The notes under the pieces were generated by a model that ran no database searches, was not told where the DNA came from, and saw nothing but the letters and a program-made list of their open reading frames with translations. DNA of 32,600 nucleotides from positions 1 through 32,600 of the forward strand of contig JAASTO010000003.1 in assembly GCA_021767245.1 (NCBI GenBank), read 5' to 3'. This document shows, in pieces, positions 1-8,214 of this stretch (the stretch's first letter is position 1; the number at the start of each line of letters is the position of its first letter). The stretch is from Balneolaceae bacterium. Lineage in GTDB: Bacteria > Bacteroidota > Rhodothermia > Balneolales > Balneolaceae. The translations under genes were made by a program, and so were the position numbers.

Positions 1-905
1 GTTACATTATTTGAATTAACGATCGCCTGTCCGTCATAGTTGGTCAGCTTAACGAGTCCTGATTCTTCTGTTTCGGCATAAAAGTTCTGGGTTTGAAGTT
101 CAGACACAGAGGAACCGGCATTCAGTATGTAACGACTTTGTTCTTTCCCTGAAGCGGAAAGTTTGGCGAGCAAGCCGCCGTCTTCGAGGGTGATCTCGGT
201 ATCGGTGGAATTATTGAGTCGATCTATCCGGGATTTTCGAATAACCGCCATGGTATTTGGTTCAACCTGTATATCACTGCCATCCACAAAGGATAGGAGT
301 GCATAGCTTTCAGAAAATGTTCTGATCCCATCCGATTGTTCGAACAGATCTCCCTGCATGGCATCGGTCCATGAACCCAGTAAACCAAGTCGCTTATCGA
401 CCTGTCCTTTCTTTTGGGATAACTGGGCCTGAACGTCCACCACCCGGTTTTCATTTAAAGCCGATTCCATACTATCAACTGCGGAAGGGAGGCTTCTGCC
501 AAGGGAAAAAGCCTGCTCAATGTTTCCATCATTGATCGCCTTGGTATAGGCAGACATAAGTTTCTGCACTTCCTGATACTCTTCTGACGCAAAGACCGTG
601 GCTCCGTCAGATATCAATGTACCGATTCGTTCTTTTTGAGCAGTGATGGATGCATGGATTTGTGAAAAATTCTGAAGTTCCTGAATTTGCGAAGCAGTGA
701 TGCTGAATACATTTTCTTCTGTGTCATGATCTGCAAGTGAAATAACCAAAGGCCAGTTTTGGGTGCTTCCGGTATAATCTTCCGCAATTTTTTGTAATTC
801 ACTGGCTTTGAATGACACAGAGTTTCCCTGAGCCATAGCAATCCCATGGCCCATAATCAGGACAGTCATAAAGCCAATAAAGACTTTAACATAACTCCTT
901 TTCAT
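1..905 (-). CDS. Secreted FecR-domain protein (3' part outside the window)
   Basis: An open frame runs from the ATG at 905 down to the window edge (about 301 codons, no stop), so the C-terminus is missing. Residues 1-25 form a signal peptide (hydrophobic core, then AMA before Gln26). Residues 85-190 are polar, Gln/Glu-rich and probably helical. From about residue 205 the sequence has the pattern of a FecR domain (SFVDGSDIQVEPNTMAVI, then a strand-rich stretch with LEDGGLLAKL). Known FecR domains sit in the periplasm in sigma/anti-sigma signalling or in secreted LPS/envelope proteins; no sigma factor is adjacent here. The start lies 9 bp after the stop of the upstream sensor kinase, so the two are probably co-transcribed. 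The role is unknown; an envelope-stress or surface function together with the kinase is inference. Confidence 0.75.
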   Translation of the reverse strand, partial: MKRSYVKVFIGFMTVLIMGHGIAMAQGNSVSFKASELQKIAEDYTGSTQNWPLVISLADHDTEENVFSITASQIQELQNFSQIHASITAQKERIGTLISDGATVFASEEYQEVQKLMSAYTKAINDGNIEQAFSLGRSLPSAVDSMESALNENRVVDVQAQLSQKKGQVDKRLGLLGSWTDAMQGDLFEQSDGIRTFSESYALLSFVDGSDIQVEPNTMAVIRKSRIDRLNNSTDTEITLEDGGLLAKLSASGKEQSRYILNAGSSVSELQTQNFYAETEESGLVKLTNYDGQAIVNSNNV

Positions 906-914
906 TTCTACCCG

Positions 915-3008
915 TTACTTCGGGAAAATCAACGTAAACCGCGAGCCGATGGCTTCGTTTGATTCAAGTTCAATTTCCCCGTTGTGAATATTTATGATTT
1001 CACGAACATAAGCTAACCCAAGACCGGTTCCGTTTTCTCGTGCCGCCTTTTTGTTTGATTTAACCCGGTAGAATTTATTAAATATTTTCTTCTGTTCCTC
1101 AAGGCTAATTCCATATCCAAAGTCAGTTACGCTTAGTTTGACAGAGTCAGGGCGGTTGGCCACTTTGATCTCGATGGTTCGTCCCGGTTCTCCATATTTG
1201 ATAGCATTACTCAAAAGGTTTTGAATGGCATCGTACACCAGATCCTTATCGGCTTTGATTTTAAATCCGCGGCCTTCACGTACAATCTCTGCTTCCACAC
1301 CTTTTTGAATGAGGAGAGGACGGTTTACACTTTTAACCTCTTCAGCCAGCCTGTAAAGATCAATATCCACGAATTCGATGTTGGCCCGGCCGGATTCAAT
1401 TCTTTGAATGTCAAGAAAACGATTAACCAGAGTTTTCATTCGCTGTCCGGATAACATGATCTCATTGATCAGATTATTGCGTTCCTTCTCGTCAGTGAAC
1501 GTGGAATCCTGCAACACCTCAGAAAGCCCCATGATACTGGTGATCGGATTTTTCAGTTCGTGTGCAATGATATTGATCATGTCATTTCGTTTAATATCAT
1601 TCAATCGATCTTCTGTTTTATCATGCAGAATGATCAGTGCTGCCTGCTCCTCATCATTCTTGTCAATGATGGAAACGTACTGATAGTCGTAATAGTCGCT
1701 TTTATTTTCGTTTTGATAATGTGCGAGTTCGGAGACGTTGATCTTAACGGTATATGGGTCGGGATTATGGACCTGCTGTTCCAGTTTGCTCATCGTGATA
1801 TCCTTATGAACCAGTAACTCACCAAGCTGTGTGGTATCCGGATCCAGATCCATAGATTCAAGCAGCTGCTTAAAATTATTATTGAGGAAACTGAATTTTT
1901 TATCATTGTCCAGTATTCCGATCAGGTCATCGGAGTAGGTCATCATATATCGGTTTTTCCATTCCTCAAGGATGATCTTCTCCACATTAATGCGCTGATA
2001 GCGTTCAAGAGTGAGCCGAATGTTTTCAAGAGTAGTTTGCATCAGGCTGAACTCGGGTAAAGTGACCGGTTGAATAGGATGTTCAAAATTCAGGGTACTC
2101 ATATATTCAACATCACTAATGATCTGTTCGACCGGGCGATTGACCTTACGGCTGACGTACCATCCAAAGGCAAAAAGGATGAGAAGTATCACACTACCAG
2201 TGATCAGAGAAAAAGTGATCAGATCATAAACCGGTTTCAGGATAAAGGCATCCTCTACCGCAACGGCATGCCAATAGGGAATGGTCTGAAACCTGGAAGT
2301 GAGAATATACCATTCCAATCCATCTATTTCCTTTACGGTAAGATCAGAATAGACCAGATCCATGAGATCTTGTTCGGGAACGTCGATCTGTTTGGACGGC
2401 AGTAGCTTGTTAGAATCTTTGGTGATAATATTACTGGCATAGGTGCCACCAAGGGGGATGTTTACCAGATCATTCACAATACCGGTTGCGTTGAAGTACA
2501 GATCGATCATATAGAATGCCTGATCGATCTGAATGACTTTTCTGGCCACTAAGTAATGCATTTGTGAAAGGGAGTCGCTGCTAAAGCTGACGTTGATCTC
2601 GTTGTCAATTTCAGAAGGATACCAGGTGTAAGTGATCTCAGAAAAATCGATCTCATCATACATGGAACGCCTGATATCCACAGTTTCATCAGAGCCATCT
2701 TCAGAAATGGTGATTCTCATCAAACCGGGAGTGAGGTTCAGTGTTTTTGACATCAGATCCTGTGTTTGGGCAGGATTCTGAAGGATCTGATCCGTCATGT
2801 AATTGGAAGCGTTCAGCCAGTTTCTGATGATCTGATCGGCCCGCTGAAGGGAATATTCCTGAAGTTGTGATACAATAGTGGTGCGCTCGTTAACAATGGC
2901 TTCTTTGTACTGGGGGCGTACAAAGATCCATATCAGGGTAAAAGCTAATAACAGCAGCAGGGAAGAGAATAAAAAGATCCGCTTCCGGAGTGTCAGATTG
3001 TTCAGCAT
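915..3008 (-). CDS. Membrane sensor histidine kinase (extracytoplasmic sensor, HAMP, PAS, HisKA, HATPase)
   Basis: 697 aa. TM1 is at about residues 11-30, an extracytoplasmic sensor of about 230 residues follows (Cache-like by position), and TM2 is at about 263-284. A HAMP-like linker with RPVEQI follows, then a PAS-like region at about 350-465. The H box IIAHELKNPITS carries the phospho-accepting His483. The ATPase domain has N box NLLSNAIKYG (Asn597/Asn601), G1 DFGYGI, F box FNKFYRV and G2 GTGLGL (661-665 region). All catalytic boxes are intact, so it should autophosphorylate at the inner membrane. No receiver domain or response regulator gene lies beside it, so it is an orphan kinase here. 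It is followed at 9 bp by the FecR-domain gene, and a small winged-helix-like gene diverges upstream. The signal sensed is unknown. Confidence 0.93.
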   Translation of the reverse strand: MLNNLTLRKRIFLFSSLLLLLAFTLIWIFVRPQYKEAIVNERTTIVSQLQEYSLQRADQIIRNWLNASNYMTDQILQNPAQTQDLMSKTLNLTPGLMRITISEDGSDETVDIRRSMYDEIDFSEITYTWYPSEIDNEINVSFSSDSLSQMHYLVARKVIQIDQAFYMIDLYFNATGIVNDLVNIPLGGTYASNIITKDSNKLLPSKQIDVPEQDLMDLVYSDLTVKEIDGLEWYILTSRFQTIPYWHAVAVEDAFILKPVYDLITFSLITGSVILLILFAFGWYVSRKVNRPVEQIISDVEYMSTLNFEHPIQPVTLPEFSLMQTTLENIRLTLERYQRINVEKIILEEWKNRYMMTYSDDLIGILDNDKKFSFLNNNFKQLLESMDLDPDTTQLGELLVHKDITMSKLEQQVHNPDPYTVKINVSELAHYQNENKSDYYDYQYVSIIDKNDEEQAALIILHDKTEDRLNDIKRNDMINIIAHELKNPITSIMGLSEVLQDSTFTDEKERNNLINEIMLSGQRMKTLVNRFLDIQRIESGRANIEFVDIDLYRLAEEVKSVNRPLLIQKGVEAEIVREGRGFKIKADKDLVYDAIQNLLSNAIKYGEPGRTIEIKVANRPDSVKLSVTDFGYGISLEEQKKIFNKFYRVKSNKKAARENGTGLGLAYVREIINIHNGEIELESNEAIGSRFTLIFPK

Positions 3009-3183
3009 AATTGCCCAATATTAATACATAAAGTTCATTTTACTAAACTGTGAGACGTTTTATTAATATTTTGTAATGTTTTAAAACTCCCGTGAAAAAC
3101 ACTTGTTAACAAAGGCATAACATTCGCTTAACCTTTTCTTTAGCTGAGATGCTGATTCTTGACCAACTTAATTAAATTCCTTT

Positions 3184-3447
3184 ATGCTGATTGGTGGAGA
3201 TTTTAATGACAGGGCAAAACGACTGCTGGCGATCTTGTCAGACATGTGTGATAACGATACGGAAGTTAAAGTACCTGTTGAAGAGCTTGTAAAAGAACTA
3301 CACTCAGATCGTTCTGAGCTGAAGAACCTGTTGCAGTACCTGGAAGGACGTGAACTTATTTCCATCGCATCCATTGGTGGTCCTTTTTTATATGGACATA
3401 TTCAGATCACTGACAAAGGCATTCATAAAGCCCTGAAGAAGAAATAA
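3184..3447 (+). CDS. Small winged-helix-like protein, hypothetical
   Basis: 87 aa, Met start, no signal peptide or membrane segment. The composition is that of a compact helical protein. Helix-rich residues 8-50 (RAKRLLAILSDMCDN, then VPVEELVKELHSDRSELKNLLQYLEGRELI) are followed by a short beta/wing-like part (GPFLYGHIQITDKG) and a basic tail (ALKKK). This order (three helices, then a strand, Gly turn and strand ending ITDKG) resembles MarR/PadR-type winged-helix modules, where TDKG is common at the wing. It is divergent from the histidine kinase (175 bp between starts) and convergent with the metalloprotease. It could be a small DNA-binding regulator of a neighbour, but that is inference. 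An antisense frame over it has poor composition and was not chosen. Confidence 0.65.
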   Translation: MLIGGDFNDRAKRLLAILSDMCDNDTEVKVPVEELVKELHSDRSELKNLLQYLEGRELISIASIGGPFLYGHIQITDKGIHKALKKK

Positions 3448-3515
3448 GATCTCCTGATAAATTTTATCATTCCTACTCAGATAGCTCTGAATAACAGGCG
3501 ATTGCCATAAACAAA

Positions 3516-3543
3516 AATAGCCTCTTTGTTGAAAGAGGCTATT
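3516..3543 (-). terminator. Rho-independent terminator, possibly bidirectional
   Basis: A perfect 12-bp stem (AATAGCCTCTTT / AAAGAGGCTATT) with a GTTG loop. Read on the minus strand it is followed by TTTTGTTT, so it fits the end of the metalloprotease gene, whose stop is 22 bp upstream. On the plus strand the following tract is only ATTCTGTT-like, so it would be weaker for the small 3184-3447 gene. It lies between two convergent genes, as expected. Confidence 0.88.
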
Positions 3544-3565
3544 CTGTTAATAATCGGGCTGGATA

Positions 3566-6013
3566 TTACTCTGAATCCAAAATATCAGCAATTCGATTCT
3601 GAATATCTTCAATATGAGCTTTCGTTAGTGCATCTGAGATCCTTGAGCTGGCCTGATCAAGGTCCTGATCGAGGGTATTCAGTTCCACTCTGAGCAGGGG
3701 ACGTATATCGGAAGTGGCGATATCAACCCGGCCGGCTTCATCATTTTCAAAAGCGGATGCAATGTTATTGATGTACATGCGCTGCAGGTTTCTGCGATAG
3801 GGGTCAACCGCTTCATGATCATAGATCTCGCTCCATACACCCTGGCGGAGATCGCCTAACATCTCAAGAGGAGCGTAGGCTTCATCTCCATTAAAAGCAT
3901 ACGTTTCATTAAGCCTGATCATCACATCGGCTGCCATCACATCATTCAGAATTCTGGCTTGCAGATTTTTAACCCGGTCAAGTGCTCCGTTATGTTCAAT
4001 GCGGCGTAGGATCTCCTTGTCAAGTAGCCAATCAGGCGTCGTAAATACATGATCATTCAGGAACTTCAAGGCCTGTTTTTGATAGTCCTCAGGAACCGGA
4101 GTGTACACATATCCTTCCTGATCTGAGCTCTTTCGGTTTTGATACATACCGCCAATATTAGTGGATACATGCCCCGCATACCGAGCCCATTGGAAGATCA
4201 ATTCTCCATATATTTCTTCCAGGTCATCATAATCTTCTCCGGGAGTCGATGTCCATTCGATCAGATTAGGAACTACACGTTTCAGATTCATGAGACCGTA
4301 AGTACTTGCTTTTACGGGATCATCAGAAAGGTCCTCAGTTTGAGATGAAGGGTCATATCCGGTGGATGAGGCAAAACGATAGACCGGGTCACCGGCTTTT
4401 TCCATGATCCAACTATCCAGAATGGGCTTTTCATCTTCCGGAGTGTCTGCCTCAGGGATCACACGGTACCCCCAATTGATCGAATACTTATCGTAAGGAC
4501 CGATCTGACGTATAAACCGGATGTTTTCATCTCCCGGCTGGGCGATGTAATTCTGTCGGGCATACTCCATGATGGTGGTAGCGATGCCATATTTTTGAGT
4601 GAAGGTATCGGAACGCAGTGAATCGACCGGATAGGCAGAACTTGACTGCATGTTGTGTGGAAGTCCCAATGCATGACCCACTTCGTGAGAAATCACCCGA
4701 CGCATGGTCTCACCGATCAGGTCATCATCTAGTTTAAGCTTTCTGGCAGCTGGGTTAGCCGCGCCTGTTTCGATCATCAGTCTATTTCTGTAAGACCGCA
4801 TATGGTTATGATACCAAACGATATCACTTTCAATGATCTCACCGGTTCGGGGGTCACTCACGCTTGGTCCAACCGCGTTTCTGATGGTACTTGCTACCCA
4901 GCGAACAGTGGAATAGCGAATATCTTCTGGGCTCCAGTCCGGATCTTCTTCCGGGGTAGGGGCTTCCTTGGCGATCACTGCATTTTTGAATCCGGCTGCT
5001 TCAAAGGCCTCATTCCAGTCTTCAACCCCTTGTTTTACATAGGGTACATATTTTTTTGGAGTGGCTGGATCAAGATAATAGACGATCGGCTCAACCGGCT
5101 CCACGAGTTCACCCCGTTTGTAGGCATCCATATCTTTTGGTTCGAGTCTCCATCGGCGGATATAGCTTTTTTCTTCCGCCTTTTGGGCATCAGATCCATA
5201 ATCGATCTGATTCACGGTAAACCAGCCTACTCGGTAATCTTCGTATCTGGGGCGCATGGGTTCTTTTGGAAGCAGAACCATAGATTGACTCATCAGCATG
5301 GAAAGGGTTGCGGTCTGCTCGTCAGAAGGAGGATTGCCTGCGTTGTAAGTGAGCACATGGCGAACTTCTATATTCTCCGGAAAGCTTTTGGCGCTTTCGA
5401 TATAGGTACGGTCACCATCTAACCGGCGCACCTGATATTCTCGCCTCAAAAAACTGATGGCCCCACTGATCGCTTCGATATCTGAGGTAAAGAAATCGGT
5501 GACTTCTATGACCATAGTTGTTGAGTCTTCATTCATCGCCTCGATAGGGAAAGAGGCCAGGATAGGGGCAAAGTTGTTTGCTTTCACCGACTGGTAAATT
5601 GGCAGGGTATCAGCCGCTACAGCGTTATAGGATTGTTTTCTTAGAAGGATATTATCCTTTTGCCGTTCAAAGGTAATGACCTGCTCGGCGGTTTTGGATC
5701 CGCCCGAGAAAAACCCGAAATAATCGGTAGGGACTTCAGCGATCCGGCTCACCAATAACATTTCACGGTTCAGAAGTGAGTCCGGTATTTCATAATAGAG
5801 TTTATCATCTACCCAGTGGACGTCAAATAGTCCTTCATCAGTTTCAGCATCTTTGGTGATCACTTTGGAGTATTCGTTTCCTCCTTTACCGGAAGCATCG
5901 GCCCGGTCTGAGCCTGATTTGCTGGATGTAGTTTGTTTGGTCCCGGAACAGGCAGCCATAAATAACATGGACAGCACAAAAACCCCGAGTTTTTTAGAAA
6001 ATGCGTTAGGCAT
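3566..6013 (-). CDS. Lipoprotein zinc-dependent metalloprotease (DUF5117/DUF5118/DUF4953 type)
   Basis: 815 aa from the ATG at 6013. The frame can be extended to a TTG at 6046, but the -7 promoter box covers that codon, and the ATG gives a clean lipoprotein signal: Lys-Lys, a hydrophobic core, then MAAC with lipidated Cys22. A low-complexity Ser/Thr/Lys linker follows. The zinc motif HEVGHALGLPHN (His443, Glu444, His447, His453) is complete and of the metzincin type HExxHxxGxxH. The length and order (N-terminal strand-rich regions, metzincin domain in the middle, long helical C-terminus) match the Bacteroidota family annotated as zinc-dependent metalloprotease with DUF5117 and DUF4953. It is probably anchored at the cell surface or in the periplasm; the substrate is unknown. 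It is monocistronic, with its own promoter and terminator. Confidence 0.93.
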   Translation of the reverse strand: MPNAFSKKLGVFVLSMLFMAACSGTKQTTSSKSGSDRADASGKGGNEYSKVITKDAETDEGLFDVHWVDDKLYYEIPDSLLNREMLLVSRIAEVPTDYFGFFSGGSKTAEQVITFERQKDNILLRKQSYNAVAADTLPIYQSVKANNFAPILASFPIEAMNEDSTTMVIEVTDFFTSDIEAISGAISFLRREYQVRRLDGDRTYIESAKSFPENIEVRHVLTYNAGNPPSDEQTATLSMLMSQSMVLLPKEPMRPRYEDYRVGWFTVNQIDYGSDAQKAEEKSYIRRWRLEPKDMDAYKRGELVEPVEPIVYYLDPATPKKYVPYVKQGVEDWNEAFEAAGFKNAVIAKEAPTPEEDPDWSPEDIRYSTVRWVASTIRNAVGPSVSDPRTGEIIESDIVWYHNHMRSYRNRLMIETGAANPAARKLKLDDDLIGETMRRVISHEVGHALGLPHNMQSSSAYPVDSLRSDTFTQKYGIATTIMEYARQNYIAQPGDENIRFIRQIGPYDKYSINWGYRVIPEADTPEDEKPILDSWIMEKAGDPVYRFASSTGYDPSSQTEDLSDDPVKASTYGLMNLKRVVPNLIEWTSTPGEDYDDLEEIYGELIFQWARYAGHVSTNIGGMYQNRKSSDQEGYVYTPVPEDYQKQALKFLNDHVFTTPDWLLDKEILRRIEHNGALDRVKNLQARILNDVMAADVMIRLNETYAFNGDEAYAPLEMLGDLRQGVWSEIYDHEAVDPYRRNLQRMYINNIASAFENDEAGRVDIATSDIRPLLRVELNTLDQDLDQASSRISDALTKAHIEDIQNRIADILDSE

Positions 6014-6043
6014 GGTAGTAGAGTTAATTAAAAGTTTATTGAC

Positions 6044-6051
6044 CAAATGTA
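6044..6051 (-). promoter_or_regulatory. -7 promoter box (TAnnTTTG) of the metalloprotease gene
   Basis: The minus strand reads TACATTTG, an exact match to the Bacteroidota sigma-A -7 consensus TAnnTTTG. It implies a transcript start near 6038 and a leader of about 25 nt to the ATG at 6013. No clear -33 TTG is seen at the usual spacing. The box overlaps a possible TTG start at 6046 and so argues against that start. Confidence 0.6.
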
Positions 6052-6153
6052 GGGGTATTCAATAAAAGGTTTAAGGGTTTAACATGAAATAACATTCCTT
6101 TTAAAGGGTAGTTTCGGCTAAACTTTCATTAACCAGTTTTCCTGAAAAATACC

Positions 6154-6161
6154 TACCTTTG
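6154..6161 (+). promoter_or_regulatory. -7 promoter box of ald
   Basis: TACCTTTG is an exact TAnnTTTG match 37 bp before the ald start. A T-rich AGTTTT lies at 6135-6140, at roughly the right distance for the -33 element. The leader between them and the ATG is A-rich without a Shine-Dalgarno, as is usual in this phylum. Confidence 0.65.
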
Positions 6162-6198
6162 CATCCTGAAAAACAACAGCCTAACTAAACATAATATC

Positions 6199-7314
6199 AT
6201 GATTATTGGAGTCCCTAAAGAGATCAAGACACACGAGAACCGAGTTGCCATTCAGCCGGGCGGAGTGGTGCAGTTAAAACGTAACGGACATGAGGTTCTG
6301 ATCGAAAAAAGTGCCGGAGTTGGAAGCGGTTTTTCGGATCAGCAGTATATTGATGCCGGCGCCAGGATCATCGATGATGTAGAGGAAGTCTGGAAAAAAG
6401 CAGAGATGATCATGAAGGTGAAAGAGCCTATTGCCGTTGAGTATCCAAGAATGCGTGAGGGGCAGATCATATTTACCTATTTTCATTTTGCTGCGGAGGA
6501 AGCTCTAACCAAAGCCGTGGTTGAATCCAAGTCCATTGCCATTGCTTACGAAACCGTTGAGAAAGCTGACCGGTCTTTACCACTTCTTATCCCGATGAGC
6601 GAAGTGGCCGGTAGAATGGCTGCACAGGAGGGCGCGGTTTACCTGGAAAAACCTAAGGGCGGACGCGGCGTATTGATGGGAGGAATCCCGGGTGTGCCTC
6701 CGGCAAACGTATTGGTATTGGGTGGCGGTATTGTAGGTGTGAATGCCGCGAAGATCGCAGCCGGAATGGGAGCGAAGACCACGATCATGGATATTAGTAT
6801 GCCTAAGCTACGCTACCTCGATGATGTGATGGAAAAGAATGTAACGACTATGTTCTCTTCAGAAGCTAACATCCGTAAAATGTTGCCACATGTTGATATG
6901 GTTATTGGTGCCGTATTGATTCCGGGTGCCAAGGCCCCGCATCTTATCACAAGAGATATGCTGAAACTTATGAAACCCGGCACGGTTATCGTGGATGTTG
7001 CGATTGACCAGGGCGGCTGTTTTGAGACCTCGAAACCAACCACACACAAGGATCCTGTGTATGAAGTGGATGGAATTGTTCATTACTGTGTGGCTAATAT
7101 GCCGGGAGCCGTTCCTTATACATCTACCATGGGACTTACCAATGTGACTCTGCCATATGCGGTTCAACTTGCCAACAAAGGTTGGAAACAAGCCCTGAAG
7201 GATGATCCCGAATTATTGAAGGGATTGAATATTGCGGATGGCTCTATTGTCTATAAAGATGTAGCCGAAGCCTTTGACATGGCCTGGGAAGATGTGGATT
7301 CCGTATTGAACTGA
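6199..7314 (+). CDS. ald: Alanine dehydrogenase
   Basis: 371 aa, full family length. It catalyses reversible NAD-dependent oxidative deamination of L-alanine to pyruvate and ammonium in the cytoplasm. Residues known in the family sit at their usual numbers: Arg15 (ENRVA), Lys75 (MKVKEP), His96 (YFHFA) and Asp270 (VAIDQGG). The dinucleotide-binding loop GGGIVG is at 175-180, with acidic Asp198 following the second strand for NAD specificity. The N-terminus IIGVPKEIKTHENRVA is the classic Ald/transhydrogenase start. It stands alone with its own promoter and terminator. No adjacent Lrp/AsnC-type regulator, which often accompanies ald, is present. Confidence 0.98.
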   Translation: MIIGVPKEIKTHENRVAIQPGGVVQLKRNGHEVLIEKSAGVGSGFSDQQYIDAGARIIDDVEEVWKKAEMIMKVKEPIAVEYPRMREGQIIFTYFHFAAEEALTKAVVESKSIAIAYETVEKADRSLPLLIPMSEVAGRMAAQEGAVYLEKPKGGRGVLMGGIPGVPPANVLVLGGGIVGVNAAKIAAGMGAKTTIMDISMPKLRYLDDVMEKNVTTMFSSEANIRKMLPHVDMVIGAVLIPGAKAPHLITRDMLKLMKPGTVIVDVAIDQGGCFETSKPTTHKDPVYEVDGIVHYCVANMPGAVPYTSTMGLTNVTLPYAVQLANKGWKQALKDDPELLKGLNIADGSIVYKDVAEAFDMAWEDVDSVLN

Positions 7315-7336
7315 ATATTTGCTTACTAATAAATTC

Positions 7337-7370
7337 AAGCCCGGTCATCTATGATGATCGGGCTTTTTTT
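7337..7370 (+). terminator. Rho-independent terminator of ald
   Basis: A 13-bp stem, AAGCCCGGTCATC with GATGATCGGGCTT (one G-T pair), a TAT loop and a run of seven T (7364-7370), 23 bp after the ald stop. Confidence 0.92.
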
Positions 7371-7386
7371 GTTTTGTATAATTTAT

Positions 7387-7578
7387 TTATGTGGTTTGAG
7401 GGTCAGAGTTCATCTGCTCGATGGTTGAAATAGTTACGGGTCTAAGGCTTGCCCAGGGAATGATCAGGGGACCGATAGTTTGATCTGCGAATAAAAAATC
7501 CCATACAACCTTTTGTTCTTGTTCCGAAAGTCCATCTTTGGAATGCAGTCCCGGAAGTTCGGGCTTTCCGTAAAATCG
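7387..7578 (-). pseudogene. Truncated coding remnant, unrecognised
   Basis: The minus strand holds a stop-to-stop frame of 63 codons with convincing protein-like composition (for example GLSEQEQKVVWDFLFADQ and IGPLIIPWASLRPVTI) ending in a TAA. The only Met is near the C-terminus, and there is no usable start. The upstream in-frame stop lies within a short direct repeat, so the 5' part seems to have been lost. I do not recognise the family. It could also be chance, since no homology search was possible. Confidence 0.35.
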
Positions 7579-7600
7579 TTAATCACCGTTCGTTAATCAC
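7577..7600. repeat. Short direct repeat CGTTAATCAC x2
   Basis: CGTTAATCAC occurs at 7577-7586 and 7591-7600, followed by a third partial TAATCA. It sits exactly at the 5' break of the coding remnant 7387-7578 and may be debris from an insertion or deletion. The origin is unknown. Confidence 0.5.
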
Positions 7601-7666
7601 TAATCAAATTTTAAAGCTTCGGTTTTTCATACCCCGGAAAGACTAATTTCCCGTTTTCGCTTCCTT

Positions 7667-7690
7667 GTTCTTTTGTGCCGACAAAAGAAC
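7667..7690. repeat. Hairpin GTTCTTTTGT-GCCG-ACAAAAGAAC
   Basis: A perfect 10-bp inverted repeat with a 4-base loop, in gene-free DNA between the convergent ald and permease genes. It is flanked by CTT and CAAAAG so that the pairing extends with a bulge. No T-run follows on either strand, so it is not a typical terminator. It may be a dispersed palindromic repeat; no second copy is in this window. Confidence 0.6.
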
Positions 7691-7878
7691 CAAAAGCTCC
7701 CGACTGCGAAAAAAAGCTAAAGCTGACTCCATTTCACTAAAAGAAATCAATGCTCCATAATGGGGCTTGCAGGTAAGTTAAGTACCATGCGGTTTGATTT
7801 CTTTCTTAACGCTTCATTCCGTCATCTTCTTAACGCTCTTTTTTCTAAGCTCGATAGAGTATTGAATATTCCCTGGGA

Positions 7879-8024
7879 ACTTTTCAGTCTTGAGCGTAGC
7901 AGAAACTGGAAAGTAGTTGCTCAGGAAGTCTCCGACTTCCAATATGGGTAACTTATACTATTCTATTTAAAAGTTGGCCGACAGTGTGTAAGTCAGAGAC
8001 TTACCTTGCAAAGACTCTTAAGTC
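7879..8024 (+). repeat. Composite hairpin repeat, copy R1 (decayed, no transposase)
   Basis: Same order as the copies near 26 kb. Hairpin A (7879-7913) has a TTTTCAGT stem with a G-T pair and the GAGCG loop. Hairpin B is at 7924-7940 (GGAAGTC/GACTTCC). Hairpin C is at 7988-8004 (GTAAGTC/GACTTAC). The left arm of D is at 8015-8024 (CTCTTAAGTC). The right arm of D is not recognisable and the ATAG at 8033-8036 replaces GTAG. It lies between the 3' ends of two convergent genes, a usual place for REP-type sequences. Confidence 0.8.
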
Positions 8025-8214
8025 AGTGCTTGATAGATTTGGGATAATGGATTATAATTTTAAGTGAAGGGATGGGGTGGCACATTTTGATCCATCACCC
8101 GGCTCTGGTAATATCAGATGGTGTTCTGGAAATAAACAGAGCCGAATGATGGAGTTAAAGTTTTCCTTTCGATTAACTGTAATTTTGATTGTCCTGGGAA
8201 ATACTTGTTTAAAC
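8025..8214. other. Gene-free DNA, nothing recognised
   Basis: This stretch completes the gap between ald and the permease gene. It contains the decayed right end of repeat R1 and about 150 bp in which I see no gene, promoter box or strong hairpin. A 69-codon open frame here overlaps the permease gene and has no protein-like features. Confidence 0.5.

Noticed and set aside
4802..5422. 206-codon plus-strand open frame
   Set aside because: Fully antisense to the metalloprotease gene, whose motifs are certain; composition is Phe/Ile/His-rich without domain pattern.
7760..7951. 63-codon plus-strand open frame
   Set aside because: Its 3' half is repeat R1 hairpins A and B; no homologous frame is kept in the other copies, so it is a by-product of the repeat.
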